The notes beneath the pieces are model-generated. The model was not told where the DNA came from, searched no databases, and saw only the letters and a list, made by a program, of their open reading frames with translations. Shown here one piece after another: positions 1-10,540 of a stretch of 64,000 nt of DNA (position 1 is the stretch's first letter; each line of letters opens with the position of its first letter). Where the stretch lies: NCBI GenBank assembly GCA_023375785.1, contig SZWC01000031.1:556415-620414 (forward strand), given 5' to 3'. The position numbers and the translations under genes were made by a program. The DNA comes from Penium margaritaceum. Its lineage: Eukaryota; Streptophyta; Zygnematophyceae; Desmidiales; Peniaceae.

Positions 1-409
1 CACCAGCCGTAGCGGGTGAGATCCCTCTTCGCCTTGAAAATGGAATCCCATGTGTCGTGTCTTCTATAGATACTGCATGATGCACTTGAGAGCTTGCCAG
101 TGCTATGGCCCTAAATTGGCCACAACCCTACTGACTTGTCCCAGAGCATAGCAAATATCAGGAACTGTTCCTATCATGGCATAGACAAGGCTACCAATAA
201 CATACAGGTAGGTAATGTTCTACATCTCACGCCATTCTGCTTCTGTGCTGGACTCATTAAGGAGGAGAGGTCTGTTGTCATAGGTGTGCTGATGGGCTTG
301 CAGTCCTCCATGTTATAGTGTTGGAAGACCTCCATGATGTACTTGGTCTGGTGCACCTCGATGGTGCATGCTGCTTGATTACGATGGACATCTATCCCGA
401 GGTAGAAGT
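1..409 (-). pseudogene. Copia family D: RT/RNase H-proximal fragment
   Basis: On the minus strand this reads as the end of a copia reverse transcriptase, with the recognisable stretch FQHYNMEDCKPISTPM. This matches the conserved copia segment (a helix ending in C-K-P-x-x-T-P-M) between the RT core and RNase H. The wording differs from families A, B and C in the window, so I call it a separate family D. It is a broken fragment cut by the left window edge and ends against a family C LTR fragment. No LTR of this family is visible, so age and full length cannot be judged. The family assignment is inferred from this short conserved block only. Confidence 0.7.
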
Positions 410-567
410 GTCTTATGTCCTTAGCACCTGGTCACTTTCACGCGAGGAGCAAACTCTTAGAGCTCAGACCAACCAATTCTTCTTTAGTGTCTGCCTCTGG
501 TGGAGAACTTTGTTAGGAATCTCAAACGTAACCACTTTACTCAAAGACAGGCACCTGATAGGTACTT
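410..567 (-). repeat. Family C LTR fragment
   Basis: The sequence from the 'tccttagcacctggtcact' motif to the 'gacaggcacctgataggta' region matches the middle of the family C LTR seen complete at 3507-4273, in inverse orientation. It lies between the D fragment and a family A leader fragment. Confidence 0.7.
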
Positions 568-811
568 TTTAAATTTGACAAAGAAACAAGAGATTTATGG
601 TCATCACAAGATGACTATCTTACTCCGAGGAAGAATGTAGCCCTGGCCGACCTTGTTTTGAGCCTAATTCTAAATCCGACCATTATATCTTTACAATCTT
701 AGACTCGTAGCAAAGCTTGTCTTGCTAAATTGAAGATCTAGTAATTGATGGTCCAATTAGGTCAGTTTTTGACCCGTTACACTCAAAATGAAGGCTTGTG
801 CTGGCTGAAAG
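568..811 (-). mobile_element. Family A leader fragment
   Basis: This matches, in inverse orientation, the untranslated leader that follows the family A 5' LTR elsewhere (for example 5674-6000), including the 'gaccataactctc' and 'ccgacctcgttttgagc' blocks. It abuts a family A LTR on the right, as expected for the 5' end of a minus-strand A element. It is non-coding and broken. Confidence 0.7.
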
Positions 812-1540
812 TGTTGGAACTGGATGAGAAAGGAAACCTTGGAGCAACGAGCATGTGGGACTGAAAGGGCATCACTTGTGCTGAAGAATTGTTTGTGAAT
901 CACTCAAAATGATAGAGTTCATGTAGAGCAAGAGCTTGGGTAAGTCAGCCGTCTCACAAGCCACACCTCTTAGCCATGGAAGTTAAGGTTCACACACTAG
1001 GGTCCATAACATCACACAAGAGAGGAAATCAGCCTAGCAATCAGATAAACCACTTACAGACAACCTAGAGAGCTAGAAAACAGTCTGATGGTACACTCCT
1101 AGTGGTCACAGAACCCAGAATCCCATGGAGAATCGCCAAGTGTCCATGGCTAGCACACAAGGATCTGACAATTCATGAAAAGTAAGGAGACGTACCTTTT
1201 TCCTTATCAGTAAACTCTGACGAGGAAACCCAAGAATTTAGGGTCTTTTTGGATATTTCTCCCACCACGTCTTGACCGTGGACCTCTTGCTCTCTTTCTT
1301 TTCTCAGGCTAAGGCATGGAGCAAAGGCCCATGCATCAGCAGTCCATTATCTTAAAAACTTTTAAAATTCATATCTTTAAATTGGATTGTTCGATCAGCC
1401 TCAAATTTGGCCCGTAAACAATCTACTATCTGCTCTTTCTCACAATAAAGTCAGATTGACTATTGGAGGAGGCATCTGAACCTGACCTGGAACTTGCTCC
1501 TGTGGACCTGAAACTGAGCACGGTCGCCCTTTTTCCAACA
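812..1540 (-). repeat. Family A LTR (minus strand)
   Basis: Terminal sequences read TGTTGGAACTGG at the left and TTTTTCCAACA at the right, the reverse complement of the family A LTR ends. Length is 729 bp against about 738 bp for other copies. It sits directly against a family C protease piece that begins AAGCTTCACG, the same partner as the LTR at 2550-3285. Confidence 0.85.
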
Positions 1541-1666
1541 AAGCTTCACGTTTTTTTCAGCACCGTTCACGTTGATGCTGATCACGCATGGACAATGTTA
1601 CCATTGGCACACCTGAAGTGAATGGAGATGGAGATGAATCCATCCTTTTTTCTTGAAGAGTTGTGG
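1541..1666 (-). pseudogene. Family C protease-region fragment
   Basis: The reverse complement matches the family C coding region at about 59815-59945, including 'aggtgtgccaatgg' and 'agcatcaacgtgaacggtgc', which lie just after the protease in that copy. It is a short broken piece joined directly to a C LTR end. The same piece with the same two junctions recurs at 3286-3430. Confidence 0.7.
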
Positions 1667-2383
1667 TGTCAATCAGCGTAAGGCGAGAGTCTAGAAAACA
1701 AATTCTAACGCAATGGTTCCTCCCGACCGATCTTGATATTGCAGCCAAGAGATGATATCACCCTTAGAGCCTAGGTTCCACACTGAACAGGTCAGAGGAA
1801 TAACTTTGCTGCACTATGTCCTTAGCACGTGGTCACTTTCGCGCGAAGAGCTAACTCCTCGTAGTAAGACCTACCAATGCTTCTTTAGAGTCTGCCTCTA
1901 GAAGACAACTTAGATAGGAGTCCCAAAGGTAAGAACTGTACTCAGTGCAGGCAACTGACAGGTTCTTATAGTCCTAGGTCCAGCCTCTAGCCTAGGCGCG
2001 TAGTGGCTCCTTGGATGAGCCACTTTGCGGGCAATCTAGATTGCATCATCCCCCTTGCCTACATGGTGCTCCGTGTGACCGCCAAGTGGCACCTGCCACC
2101 AGGAAGGACCTTAGAATGTTCTAAGAAATCTCTTAGAACCTTCCTGTCCCCCTTTTGGTCACAAATGAAATTAGTGACCGGGATGGGATTTGACCCAGTG
2201 ACCTCTCGCTCCGGAGACATACTCTGGAATGTCTCAGCCACAAGGAGTTGTCCTAAGCAGTATTTGCTCGCTATACCATCCAGATTATACGAAGGGGAAT
2301 TACTCCAAGGGAGTAGTGCATGCCTAGTCCGTCCTGTGTGTGTCCAAGTATCAGCCATGGACAAGGAGCATATCCGGTCAACT
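1667..2383 (-). repeat. Family C LTR (minus strand)
   Basis: Starts TGTCAATC (reverse complement of the C LTR 3' end) and ends in the 'catatccggtcaac' form of the 5' end. It matches the 3507-4273 copy throughout. An apparent open frame inside it recurs in other C LTR copies because the LTR is repeated, so it is not a gene. Confidence 0.85.
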
Positions 2384-2549
2384 GGCCGACCTCGTTTTGA
2401 GCCTAACTCTCAATCCGACCGTTAGATCTTCACAATCTTAGACTCGTTGCAAAGCTTGTCTTGCTAAATTGAAGATCTAGTATTCGATGGTTAAATTAGG
2501 TCAGTTTTGACCCGTCACTCTAATAATGATGGCTTGTGCTGGCTTAAAG
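2384..2549 (-). mobile_element. Family A leader fragment, second copy
   Basis: This is a second inverse copy of the A leader, from 'tggccgacctcgttttgag' to 'gctggcttaaag', directly against the A LTR at 2550. It parallels the arrangement at 568-811 and forms the left part of the second composite unit. Confidence 0.7.
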
Positions 2550-3285
2550 TGTTGGAACTGGATGAGAGAGGAAACCTTGGAGCAGCAAGCACGTGGGACT
2601 GAAAGGGCATCACTTGTGCTGAAGAATGGTTTGTAAATCACTCAAAATGATGGAGTTCATGTAGAGCTAGAGCTTGGGCAAGTCAGCCATCTCTCAAGCG
2701 ACACCTCTTAGTCATGGAGGTTAAGGTTCACACACTAGAGTCCATAATCTCACACAAGAGAGGAAATCAGCCTAGCAATCAGACAAACCACTTACACATA
2801 ACCTAGAGAGCTGGAAAAACGTCTCATGGCACAGTCCTAGTGGTTATATAACCCAAAATCCCATGGAGAATCGCCAAGTGTCCATGGCTAGCACACACGG
2901 ATCTGACCATACATGAAAGGTAATGAGACGTACCGTTTTCCTAGTCAGTACACTCTGACAAGGAAACCGAATAATTTAGGAACGTTTTGGATATTTCTCC
3001 CACCACATCTTGACCCTGGACCTCTTTTTGTTTCTTTTCGCAGGCTAAGGCATGCAGCCAAGACCCATGGTCACCTATGCATCAGCACTCCATTGTCTTA
3101 AAAACTTTGAAAATCCATATCTTTGAATCAGATTGTTCGATCGGCCTCAAACTTGGACCATAAACAATCTGCCATCTCATCTTTCTCACGTTAAAGTTGG
3201 ATTGACTATTCGAGTAGGCATCTAAACCTGACCTGGAACTTGCTCCTGTGGACGTGAAATTGAGCCGATGACTCCTTTTCCAATA
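2550..3285 (-). repeat. Family A LTR (minus strand), second composite unit
   Basis: Starts TGTTGGAACTGGATGAG and ends TTTTCCAATA, with 736 bp between. Like the copy at 812-1540 it is followed immediately by a C protease piece starting AAGCTTCA, so the A-into-C junction is the same in both units. Confidence 0.85.
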
Positions 3286-3430
3286 AAGCTTCATGTCCTT
3301 TTCAGCACCCTTCACGTTCATGCTGATCAACTTGTCTCACTTGCCTTACGCATAGAATATGTTACCATTGGCACACCTGAAGCGAATCGAGATGGAGATG
3401 AATCCATCCTTTTTGCTTGAGGAGTTGTAG
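3286..3430 (-). pseudogene. Family C protease-region fragment, second composite unit
   Basis: Inverse match to the C coding region at about 59815-59945, as for 1541-1666, and again joined directly to a C LTR end (TGTCAACC at 3431). Broken fragment; no function can be expected. Confidence 0.7.
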
Positions 3431-3506
3431 TGTCAACCTGCCTGAGGCGAGGGTCTAGAAAATGGGTTCTGACGGAATGGTTCCCGCCGACCGCTCTTGG
3501 TATTGC
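3431..3506 (-). repeat. Family C LTR piece, interrupted by a solo LTR
   Basis: This is the reverse complement of the C LTR 3' end, from TGTCAACCTGCC to TTGGTATTGC. It is interrupted by the plus-strand solo C LTR and resumes as AACC at 4279-4282, where the family A array begins. Other C LTRs read TATTGCAACC without interruption. Confidence 0.8.
3502..3506. repeat. Target site duplication ATTGC, left copy
   Basis: ATTGC directly precedes the solo C LTR and recurs at 4274-4278 directly after it. The uninterrupted site in other C LTRs contains ATTGC once. Confidence 0.85.
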
Positions 3507-4273
3507 TGTTGATCTGATATGCTCCTTGTCCATGGCTGATAGAGAGGCACAGGATGGACTAGGCATGCACTGCTCCCTTGGAGTAAGTCCCCTAAGTCTG
3601 GTCCAGATAGACAAGGCATGCACTGCTCCTGTGGAGCAAGACCCCTTGGTCTAATCTGGATTGTATAGCCAGCAAACACTACCTAGGACAACTCCTTGTG
3701 GCGTAGACGTTCCGGAGTTAGTCTCTGGAGCGAGAGGTCACTGGGTCAAATCCCAGTCCGGTGACTAATTTTCTTTGTGACCAAAAGGGAGACAGAAAGG
3801 TTCTAAGAGACACCTTAGAACATTCCAAGGTCCTTCTTGGTGGCTAGCGCCACTTGGCAGTCACAGGGAGCGCCATATAGGCAGGGGGGATGACACAATC
3901 CAGGTTGCCCCCAAAGTGGCTCATCCAAGGAGCCACTGCGCACCTAGGCTAGAGGCTGGCTCTAGGACTATAAGAACCTGTTAGTTTCCTGTCCTTGAGT
4001 ACAGTTCTTACCCTTGAGACTCCTCACAGAGTTGTCTACCACAGAGAGACACTAAAGATGAATTGGCTTGTCTAAGCCCCAGGAGTTCGCTCCTCGTACG
4101 AAAGTGACCAGGTGCTAAGGACACAGTGCGAGGAAATGATTCCTATGAACTGCTCAGTGTGGAACCTTGGCTCTGAGGATGATATCATCTCTTGGTTGCA
4201 ATACCAAGAGCGGTCGGGGGGAACCATTGTATCCGAACCCGTTTTCTAGACTGACCCCTCAAGCAGGTTGACA
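3507..4273 (+). mobile_element. Solo LTR, family C
   Basis: A 767-bp LTR starting TGTTGATCTGATATG and ending CAGGTTGACA, with no primer site, coding region or second LTR next to it. The 5-bp duplication ATTGC on both sides shows that it entered by integrase-type insertion and later lost its body, the known route being recombination between the two LTRs. It landed antiparallel inside another C LTR. It is the most complete C LTR in the window and serves as the family reference. A TATA-like CTATAAG lies at 3968-3974. Confidence 0.9.
3968..3974 (+). promoter_or_regulatory. TATA-like motif in family C LTR
   Basis: CTATAAG lies in the central part of the LTR and is preserved in most C copies as 'actataagaacc'. 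It is a plausible U3 promoter element, judged from motif and position only. Confidence 0.4.
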
Positions 4274-4278
4274 ATTGC
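4274..4278. repeat. Target site duplication ATTGC, right copy
   Basis: Right copy of the 5-bp duplication flanking the solo C LTR at 3507-4273. Confidence 0.85.
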
Positions 4279-4282
4279 AACC

Positions 4283-4921
4283 TGTTGGACAAGGAGCCGT
4301 CCAACTCAGTTTCAGGACCACATTAGCAAGTTCCAGGAATGTACCAGATGCCTGCTCCAATCGTCAATCCGACTTCATCATCGGAAAGATCAGTTGGCAA
4401 AATGTCTATGGTTCAAGTTTGAGGCTGATCTAACGGTCGGATTTGGAGATATGAATCTTTTAAGTTTTCCTGGTCAAGGACCGCCGATATCCGGGTGACC
4501 ATGGGCAATGGCTCCATGCCTTAGCATGAGAAAAGAAAAAAAGCAAGAGATCCATGGTCAAGACCTGATGGGAGAAATATCCAAAAAAGTCCTAGATTCT
4601 TGGGTTGCCTTGTCAGAGTGTACTGACTAGGAAAAAAGGTACCTCTCCTTACTTTTTAGGTGAGGTGAGATCCTTGTGTGCTAGCCATGGACACATGGCG
4701 ATTCTCTATGGGATTGTGGGTTATGTAACCATTAGGAGTGTGCCATGAGAGCATTTTCTAGCTCTCTAGGTCCTGTGTGAGTGGTCAGCCTGATTGCTAG
4801 GTTGATTTCCTCCCTTGTGTGAGTTTAAAGACTCTAGTGTGTAATCAATAGCCTCTATGGCTAAGTGGTGTGGCTTGTGAGAGGGCTGACTTGCCCAAGC
4901 TCTAGCTCTATATGTACTCCA
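4283..4921 (+). repeat. Family A LTR, left end of the A array
   Basis: Begins TGTTGGACAAGGAGCC and follows the family A LTR as far as the 'tatgtactcca' block, where the next A LTR (4922) begins. It opens the long family A array and sits within a C LTR. No matching target duplication was found at the far end of the array. Confidence 0.85.
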
Positions 4922-5659
4922 TGTTGGAAAAGGAGCCATCCGGCTCAGTTTCAGGTCCACAGGAGCAAGTTCCAGGAAAGTACCAGGTGCTTGCTCGGAT
5001 TTTCCATCGCACTTCACCATTAGGAAGATCAGGTGGCAAAATGTCTACGGTCCAAGTTTGAGGCCGATCCAACGGTCGGATTGGGAGATATGAATTCTTG
5101 AAATTTTCGGGGTCATCGACCGCCGATATCCGGGTGACCATGGGCGATGGCTCCATGCCTTAGCTTGAGAAAACAAAAAGGCAAGAGGTCCAAGGTCAAG
5201 ACCTGATGGGAGAAATATTCAAAAAGGTCCTAGATTCTTGGGTTGCCTTTTCAGAGTGTACTGACTAGGAAAAAGATACCTCTCCTTACTTTTTAGGTGA
5301 GGTGAGATCCTTTTGTGCTAGCCATGGACACATGGCGATTCTCCATGGGATTGTGGGTCATGTGACCACTAGGAGTGTGCCATGAGAGAATTTTCTCGCT
5401 CTCTAGGTCGTGTGTGAGTGGTCAGCCTGATTGCTAGGCTGATTTCCTCCCTTGTGTGAGATTATGGACTCTAGTGTGTGAGGCTTAGCCTTCATGGCTA
5501 AGTGGTGTTGCTTGTGAGAGGGCTGACTTGCCCAAGCTCTAGCTCCATATGTACTCCATCATTTTAAGTGATTCAACAACCATTTTTTAGCCTAAGTGAT
5601 GCCCTTCCATTCCCACATGCTCGCTGCTCCAAGGCTCCCTCTCTCCTGCAGTTCCAACA
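4922..5659 (+). repeat. A1 left LTR
   Basis: Starts TGTTGGAAAAGGAGCC and ends GTTCCAACA; 738 bp. It contains two short conserved stem-loops (5423-5441 and 5484-5502) in its second half. Confidence 0.92.
5423..5502 (+). promoter_or_regulatory. Two conserved stem-loops in the family A LTR
   Basis: CAGCCT (5423-5428) pairs with AGGCTG (5436-5441), and CTTAGCC (5484-5490) pairs with GGCTAAG (5496-5502). Both recur in most A LTRs. They lie upstream of the TATA-like CTATATG block. A role in transcription or RNA folding is inference. Confidence 0.35.
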
Positions 5660-5661
5660 CT

Positions 5662-5673
5662 TGGTATCAGAGC
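5662..5673 (+). other. Primer-binding site, tRNA-iMet 3' end
   Basis: TGGTATCAGAGC lies two bases after the LTR. It is complementary to the 3' end of plant initiator Met tRNA, the usual primer of plant copia elements. Confidence 0.92.
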
Positions 5674-6307
5674 CAAGTTCTGCCACTTTCAGCCAGCACA
5701 CGCCGTCACTTTGAGAGTGACAGGTTGTGGTGAAACCTTCACCAAATTTTAAAATCGACCTCAGGATCGACAAGTTCAAGAGACACGCATTCCAACGAGC
5801 CCATGATCGCAAAGATCCAACGGTCGGATTGAGAGTTATGTTCAAAACGAGGTCGGCTAAGGCGACACTCTTGTCTCTGATTAAGACTGTCGCCTTGTGA
5901 TGACCATAACTCTCTCGTTGCTTTGTCAAATTCAAAATGTAGCACATACGAATTGAAGTATTTTTCCTAAACTTTCCATTGGTGCAAACATATTTGCATT
6001 CCATTGTTACGTTTGGGAGAAATGACGTTTACAAGCTGGCTGGTGTGAGCTGGAGTAGGAGCAGAAGCATACCCTGTTTTCAAGAGGGCATATCTTTCAA
6101 AATCCCCCGTGGATGCCCCTGTTTTATGGGTCGATCTGAATGCTTTTGAGCTGAATTTTCCAGCAGGGGGCTCAGTTTTTCAAAATTCCCAGTCTGCTGG
6201 CCTCTACAGTCCATTTTTTTGTGAGACAGATTTTTGGCTGAAGCAGTAGCAGAAGCAGGGGTAGCGTCGCCACTCAAGGGCAGCGCTGAGCATCACCAAG
6301 GCTAACA
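5674..6307 (+). mobile_element. A1 untranslated leader
   Basis: About 630 bp between primer site and gag, shared by all A copies. It includes the 'ccaacggtcggattgagag', 'gaccataactctc' and 'acaagctggctggtgtgag' blocks. The last block is the centre of the inverted junction near 27240. I see no coding signal. Confidence 0.75.
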
Positions 6308-7260
6308 ATGGCAGCAGCAGGCATGGTAACAGCAGCCCAGCCCTTGGAGAGGTTGGAAGGATGCGCCAACTTCACGTTTTGGAAGATCTGTACCCGCCTC
6401 CTTTTGGAGGAGAGGTTCTTGCGGGAGGTGGTGAGCGGCGACAAGCGCGCTCCGCCTCCACAGGCCAAAAACATCACTGCAGCAGAGGTGGTGGCGGGGA
6501 AGACGCCGCAGAAAGGTGCAGCAGATGCAAGTTCATCTACAACTGCAGTGGCTGCATATGAGGAGTGGAAGAAGAAGGACAACAAGGCCTACAGGCTGCT
6601 TGTTAACACCATCTCCAACCCGCATCTTCAGTACGTGAGTGACAAGGCTATTGCAAAAGAGGGGTGGGACACGTCGTGCAAGAAGCATGAGAGCAAGGAT
6701 CCTGCATTCCTCATGCTTTTGGAGGAGAAGATGATGGCGGTGAAAATGCAGGGTGGCGAAGGGATGGAGGCGTACTTGGACAGGGCAAAAGAGCTGGGAA
6801 AGCAACTAAAAGCGGCCAGCAACCCTGTGGAAGACATGCGCTTTGTTCTCCTCTTGCTGAGGGGACTCCCAACGAGCTATGACACAGTGCAAGAGACGTT
6901 CGAGAACCAGCCGACTCTCGACCTGGATTTCATCTGCACGCACCTGGTGCAGGTAGAACTCCGTCGCATTGCCGCAAAGTGCAATGGCGGCAGCAACAGC
7001 AGTGAAGCAGCTTTCATGGCCATGGGCTTACGCAACCAGCAGCAGCAGCAGTCTGGGCAGCAGAGAGGCAAGAAGAAAGGCAAGTACCACTATTGCCAGA
7101 AAGAGGGCCACTAAAAGAAAGAGTGTTTCAAGTTCAAGAGGGACCAGAAGGAGCAGCAGCAGCAGCAACAAAAGCAGCAATCTCCACAGGAACAGCAGTA
7201 GTAGTCACAGCAACGTCAGTAGCAGCAGCAGCAGCACAACCAGACCGGCGTACGTCATTT
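6308..7260 (+). pseudogene. A1 gag remnant
   Basis: The start ATG at 6308 follows the leader and is at the same place in the other A copies. The protein begins with a retrotransposon capsid-type region (NFTFWKICTRLLLEE; LEGCANF) of the UBN2/DUF4219 kind found in plant copia gag. A CCHC zinc knuckle (CHYCQKEGH...C) follows near 7087-7130, then a glutamine-rich CAG tract. Gag of this family forms the particle shell and binds the RNA. The copy is broken. The start choice rests on conservation across copies. Confidence 0.8.
7150..7245 (+). repeat. CAG-rich tract at gag end (A1)
   Basis: Near-continuous CAG/CAA repeats encode glutamine after the zinc knuckle. The tract recurs at the same place in every A gag (for example 12776-12862, 20770-20855, 28338-28425, 44915-45012) and varies in length, as expected for repeat slippage. 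Confidence 0.8.
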
Positions 7261-10200
7261 TGGCAACATGAACGTTGCCAAGAAGGTGCGTGACCGCCTC
7301 TTCATGGCAAAGTCTGACATGTCGCAGAACGAGAAGGCGGATCTGGCATGGTACAAGGATTCCGGGTGTGCCAAGAGCCTGACGCACCACAAGGAATGGT
7401 TTACGCAACTACTCTCCATTCCCTCCCGTCCGATTGCTTTGGGTGATGATCGGGTGGTGTATGCTGAGGGGATTGGGATTGTGGAGATGTGGTTGGAGAC
7501 CCCACGTGGCATTGAAGTGGGAGTGTTCCATGACGTGCTGTATGTACCTGAAGCTGCGTTCAACCTTCTCTCAGTGTCATCTCTCACCAACACAGGACTG
7601 CGCGTCGTCTTTGACGATGACTATGGCTACATCCTCGACAAGGAAACAGGAGAGGAGTTGGCGGTGAAAGAAGGCGACATGTACCGCCTGCTGGGGGCGA
7701 CGGAGATCCCGCGCGAGCAGAGTCTTGCAGTAGTGGTGCAGGCCACAGATGGCGAAATCTGGCATGCGCACTACGGCCATATTGGCATGCGCGCCTTGCA
7801 GAAACTCCAAACGAAGCAGATGGTGCGTGACTTGCCCACCATCTCTAACTTTGAGCAGCGATTATGCATCGGCTGTTTGGAGGGGAAGCAGCATCGCGAG
7901 GCGTTCTCGGGAGCAAGGGAGCGCTCGAAGGGGGTGCTGGAGCTGGTCTAGACAGACTTGTGTGGCCCGATGCAAACCCAGAGCTTTGGAGGCTCTAGGT
8001 ATTTTCTCACCTTCATTGATGATTATAGCCGTTACACTGCTGTGTACTTCCTTTCCTCCAAGGACAAGTGCTTTAACAGGTTCAAGGAGTTCAAGGCCAT
8101 GGTGGAGAACCAAACGGGTAAGAAAATCAAGGCGCTGCACAGCTACCGCGGTGGAGAGTACTTGAGTAAGGAGTTCAAGGAATACCTTGCAGCAGCGGGC
8201 ATTAAGGCGCAGCGCACCGCGCCATACTCGCCGTAGCAAAACAACGTAGTAGAACACGCCAACCGCACCATCGTTGAGTCGGCGCACTCCATGCTGCACG
8301 CGGCTTGGCTGACCTACGACTTTTGGGCGGAAGCAGTGAGCACTGCGGTGTACATCAAGAACCGCAGTCCAACCAAGGCCCTGGAGCAGATGACGCCGTA
8401 TGAGGCGTGGTTTGGCACGAAGCCGAGCGTGGGTCATCTTCGCGCGTTTGGCAGCTTGGCGCACATGCACGTGCCAATGGAGAAGCGGTAAAAGTGCGAC
8501 GCGAAGAGCACGCAGATGCTGATGATTGGCTACGACGTGGCAAGTAAGGCGTATTGCCTTTACAAGAGGGATACAGGCCACGTGATCATCTTGAGGGATA
8601 TCGTCTTCAACGAGAGCAACGTCATCAACACCAACATCATCTGCAAAGAGGAAGCAGAACCAGCAGCTGACAAAGCAGTGGCAGCAGACATTCTCTCTGA
8701 TCCCGTCTCTCCTGATCCTTCATCTATTTTGACGGTGGGAGAATCCCTCTATTTCCCATGTCCAATGCAGCATATACAATGACCTCATCAGCACAAGTAG
8801 AGGAAGAAGATGCACCACCATCAGCAGAAGTAGTTGTGCCAGTAGCAGTGCGCCAGCCGCCTACTAACGCTCCAGCACTTGGTCGCAGCTACCCTCTCAG
8901 GGTGCACTACAAGCCTGGTGAGCACAGGCATTTCTGGATGCTCTAGAAACCAGACCAGATGAACGTCGCAGTTGCAACAGACTCTGATGAGCCGACGCAC
9001 AAGGAGGCTATGGCTGCACCGGATGCAACAGATAGGGCGCCAGCTATGCAGCAGGAGATACAGTCGCCGCTCAACAATGGCACATGGGAGCTCACTGAGC
9101 GTCTACCTATAAACAAGGTGATTAAATGCAAGTGGGTGTTCAAGAAGAAGCGAGGAGCAGATGGCAACCTCGAGAAGTACAAGGCGAGGCTGGTCGCCAA
9201 GGGCTACTCGCAGCAGGAAGGCATCAACTATACTGAAACCTTTGCTCCTGTTGCAAAGTTTGCTTCTATGCGTATGCTCCTTTCCTATGCAGTAGTAGAG
9301 GACTTTGCGGTCCACTTCATGGACGTCAAGACGGCGTTCATGAACGGTGATCTAGAGGAGGAGATTTACATGGAGCAGCCGGAGGGGTTCGTCATGGATG
9401 GCCAGGAGCACCTGGTTTGCAAGCTGTAGAAGTCGCTGTACAGTCTCAAGCAAGCGTGATGTGCTTGGAACCAGAAGTTGGATGTGGCGTTGCAGTGCAT
9501 GGGGTTTCAGCGCAGTGAGTGTGACTACAGCTTCTATCATTGGCAGCATGGTCATGAGGTGCTCATCATCATCGTCTATGTGGATGACATACTCCTCCTT
9601 TCCAACAGCATGTCTGCACTGCACGAGTTCAAAGAGGCCATGCAAGAGCGCTTCCAGATGTGTGATCTCGGGGAGGCATCATACTTCCTCAGTATCCAGA
9701 TCACGCGTGACCGCAAATCACTCTCTCTCTCGCTGCAGCAGAGCCGCTAGATCAAGGATGTCTTGTAGCGGTTCGGCATGGCAGAGGCAAAACCCATCGG
9801 CACGCCGCTGGAGACGCGGCAGTACCTCGTGAGCTTCAATGGAGAAGCAAATGCAACTGAGCGGCAGAAGTACCAGAGCGCCGTCGACAGCCTCATGTAC
9901 CTGATGGTGACAACCAGGCCAGACCTTGCACAGGCTGTTAGCGCCGTGAGCCAGTACATGGACAATCCCGGACCTGAGCACCAGAAGGCAGTGAAGCAGA
10001 TCTTCCGCTACCTTGTTGGAACCATCAAGATCGGCATCACCTACAACAGCAATGACAACAGCATCATCAACTACACAGACGCAGATTGGGCTTCAAATCC
10101 TGAGGAGCGCAAGTCCATCTCTGGAAATGTGTTCCTCATGAATGGTGGGACCATCAGCTGGTGCAGCAAGCGAAGGTGCTCGTAGCCACCTCAAGCACGG

Positions 10201-10522
10201 AAGCTGAGTACATCTCTCCCAACTTTGGAAGCAGTTTGGCTTCAGCGTCTCATGGCAAAGATGAGTGGGAGTGTTGCAGTTCCAGGTCCTGTGCGCGTCG
10301 ATAACCAGAGCGCAATCGCACTCGCCAAGTATCCTGAGTACCATGCACGCACCAAGCACATTCACATCGCATATAACTTCATCAAGCACATGGTGCAGGA
10401 GGGTGCTATCAAGTTGGAGTTTACTCCAACCAGCAAGGAGGTCGCTGATTTATGCACCAAGCCAGTGACTCGTGAGAAGCAGCATTTCTGCATGAGGGCA
10501 TGTGGACTCAGCCCACTCTGAC
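7261..10522 (+). pseudogene. A1 pol remnant
   Basis: Recognisable parts in order: protease near 7300-7640 with the active-site motif DSGC (WYKDSGCAKS); GAG-pre-integrase near 7740-7900 with the H-H and CIGC zinc ligands; integrase core near 7950-8280 ([20 protein letters not shown]); a linker; RT near 9110-9760 (KWVFKKKRGADGNLEKYKAR, YVDD near 9580); and RNase H near 10070-10500 (YTDADWASNPEERKSIS; ARTKHIHIAY). This is the standard copia order. In this superfamily gag and pol are usually one polyprotein. The copy is broken. Confidence 0.85.
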
Positions 10523-10528
10523 TGCGGC

Positions 10529-10540
10529 AAAGTGGGAGAT
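10529..10540 (+). other. Polypurine tract, A1
   Basis: AAAGTGGGAGAT lies directly before the 3' LTR. The same block precedes the 3' LTR in the other A copies, with small variation. It is the expected plus-strand primer. Confidence 0.8.

Noticed and set aside
2003-2425. Open frame of about 140 codons beginning MAPWMSHF, with related frames at 35661, 37006 and 54974
   Set aside because: It recurs wherever a family C LTR is present and lies wholly inside the LTR. It has no known domain and is not conserved in frame. LTR sequence, not a gene.
6969-7293. Ser-rich and Ala-rich frames over the gag tail (several copies)
   Set aside because: These are alternative frames of the CAG repeat, so they read as polySer or polyAla. 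No independent protein.
7862-8581. Long antisense frames opposite pol, such as that at 7862-8581 and 12840-13577
   Set aside because: They are shadows of the GC-rich pol frame on the other strand, with low-complexity Leu/Arg/His composition and no domain.
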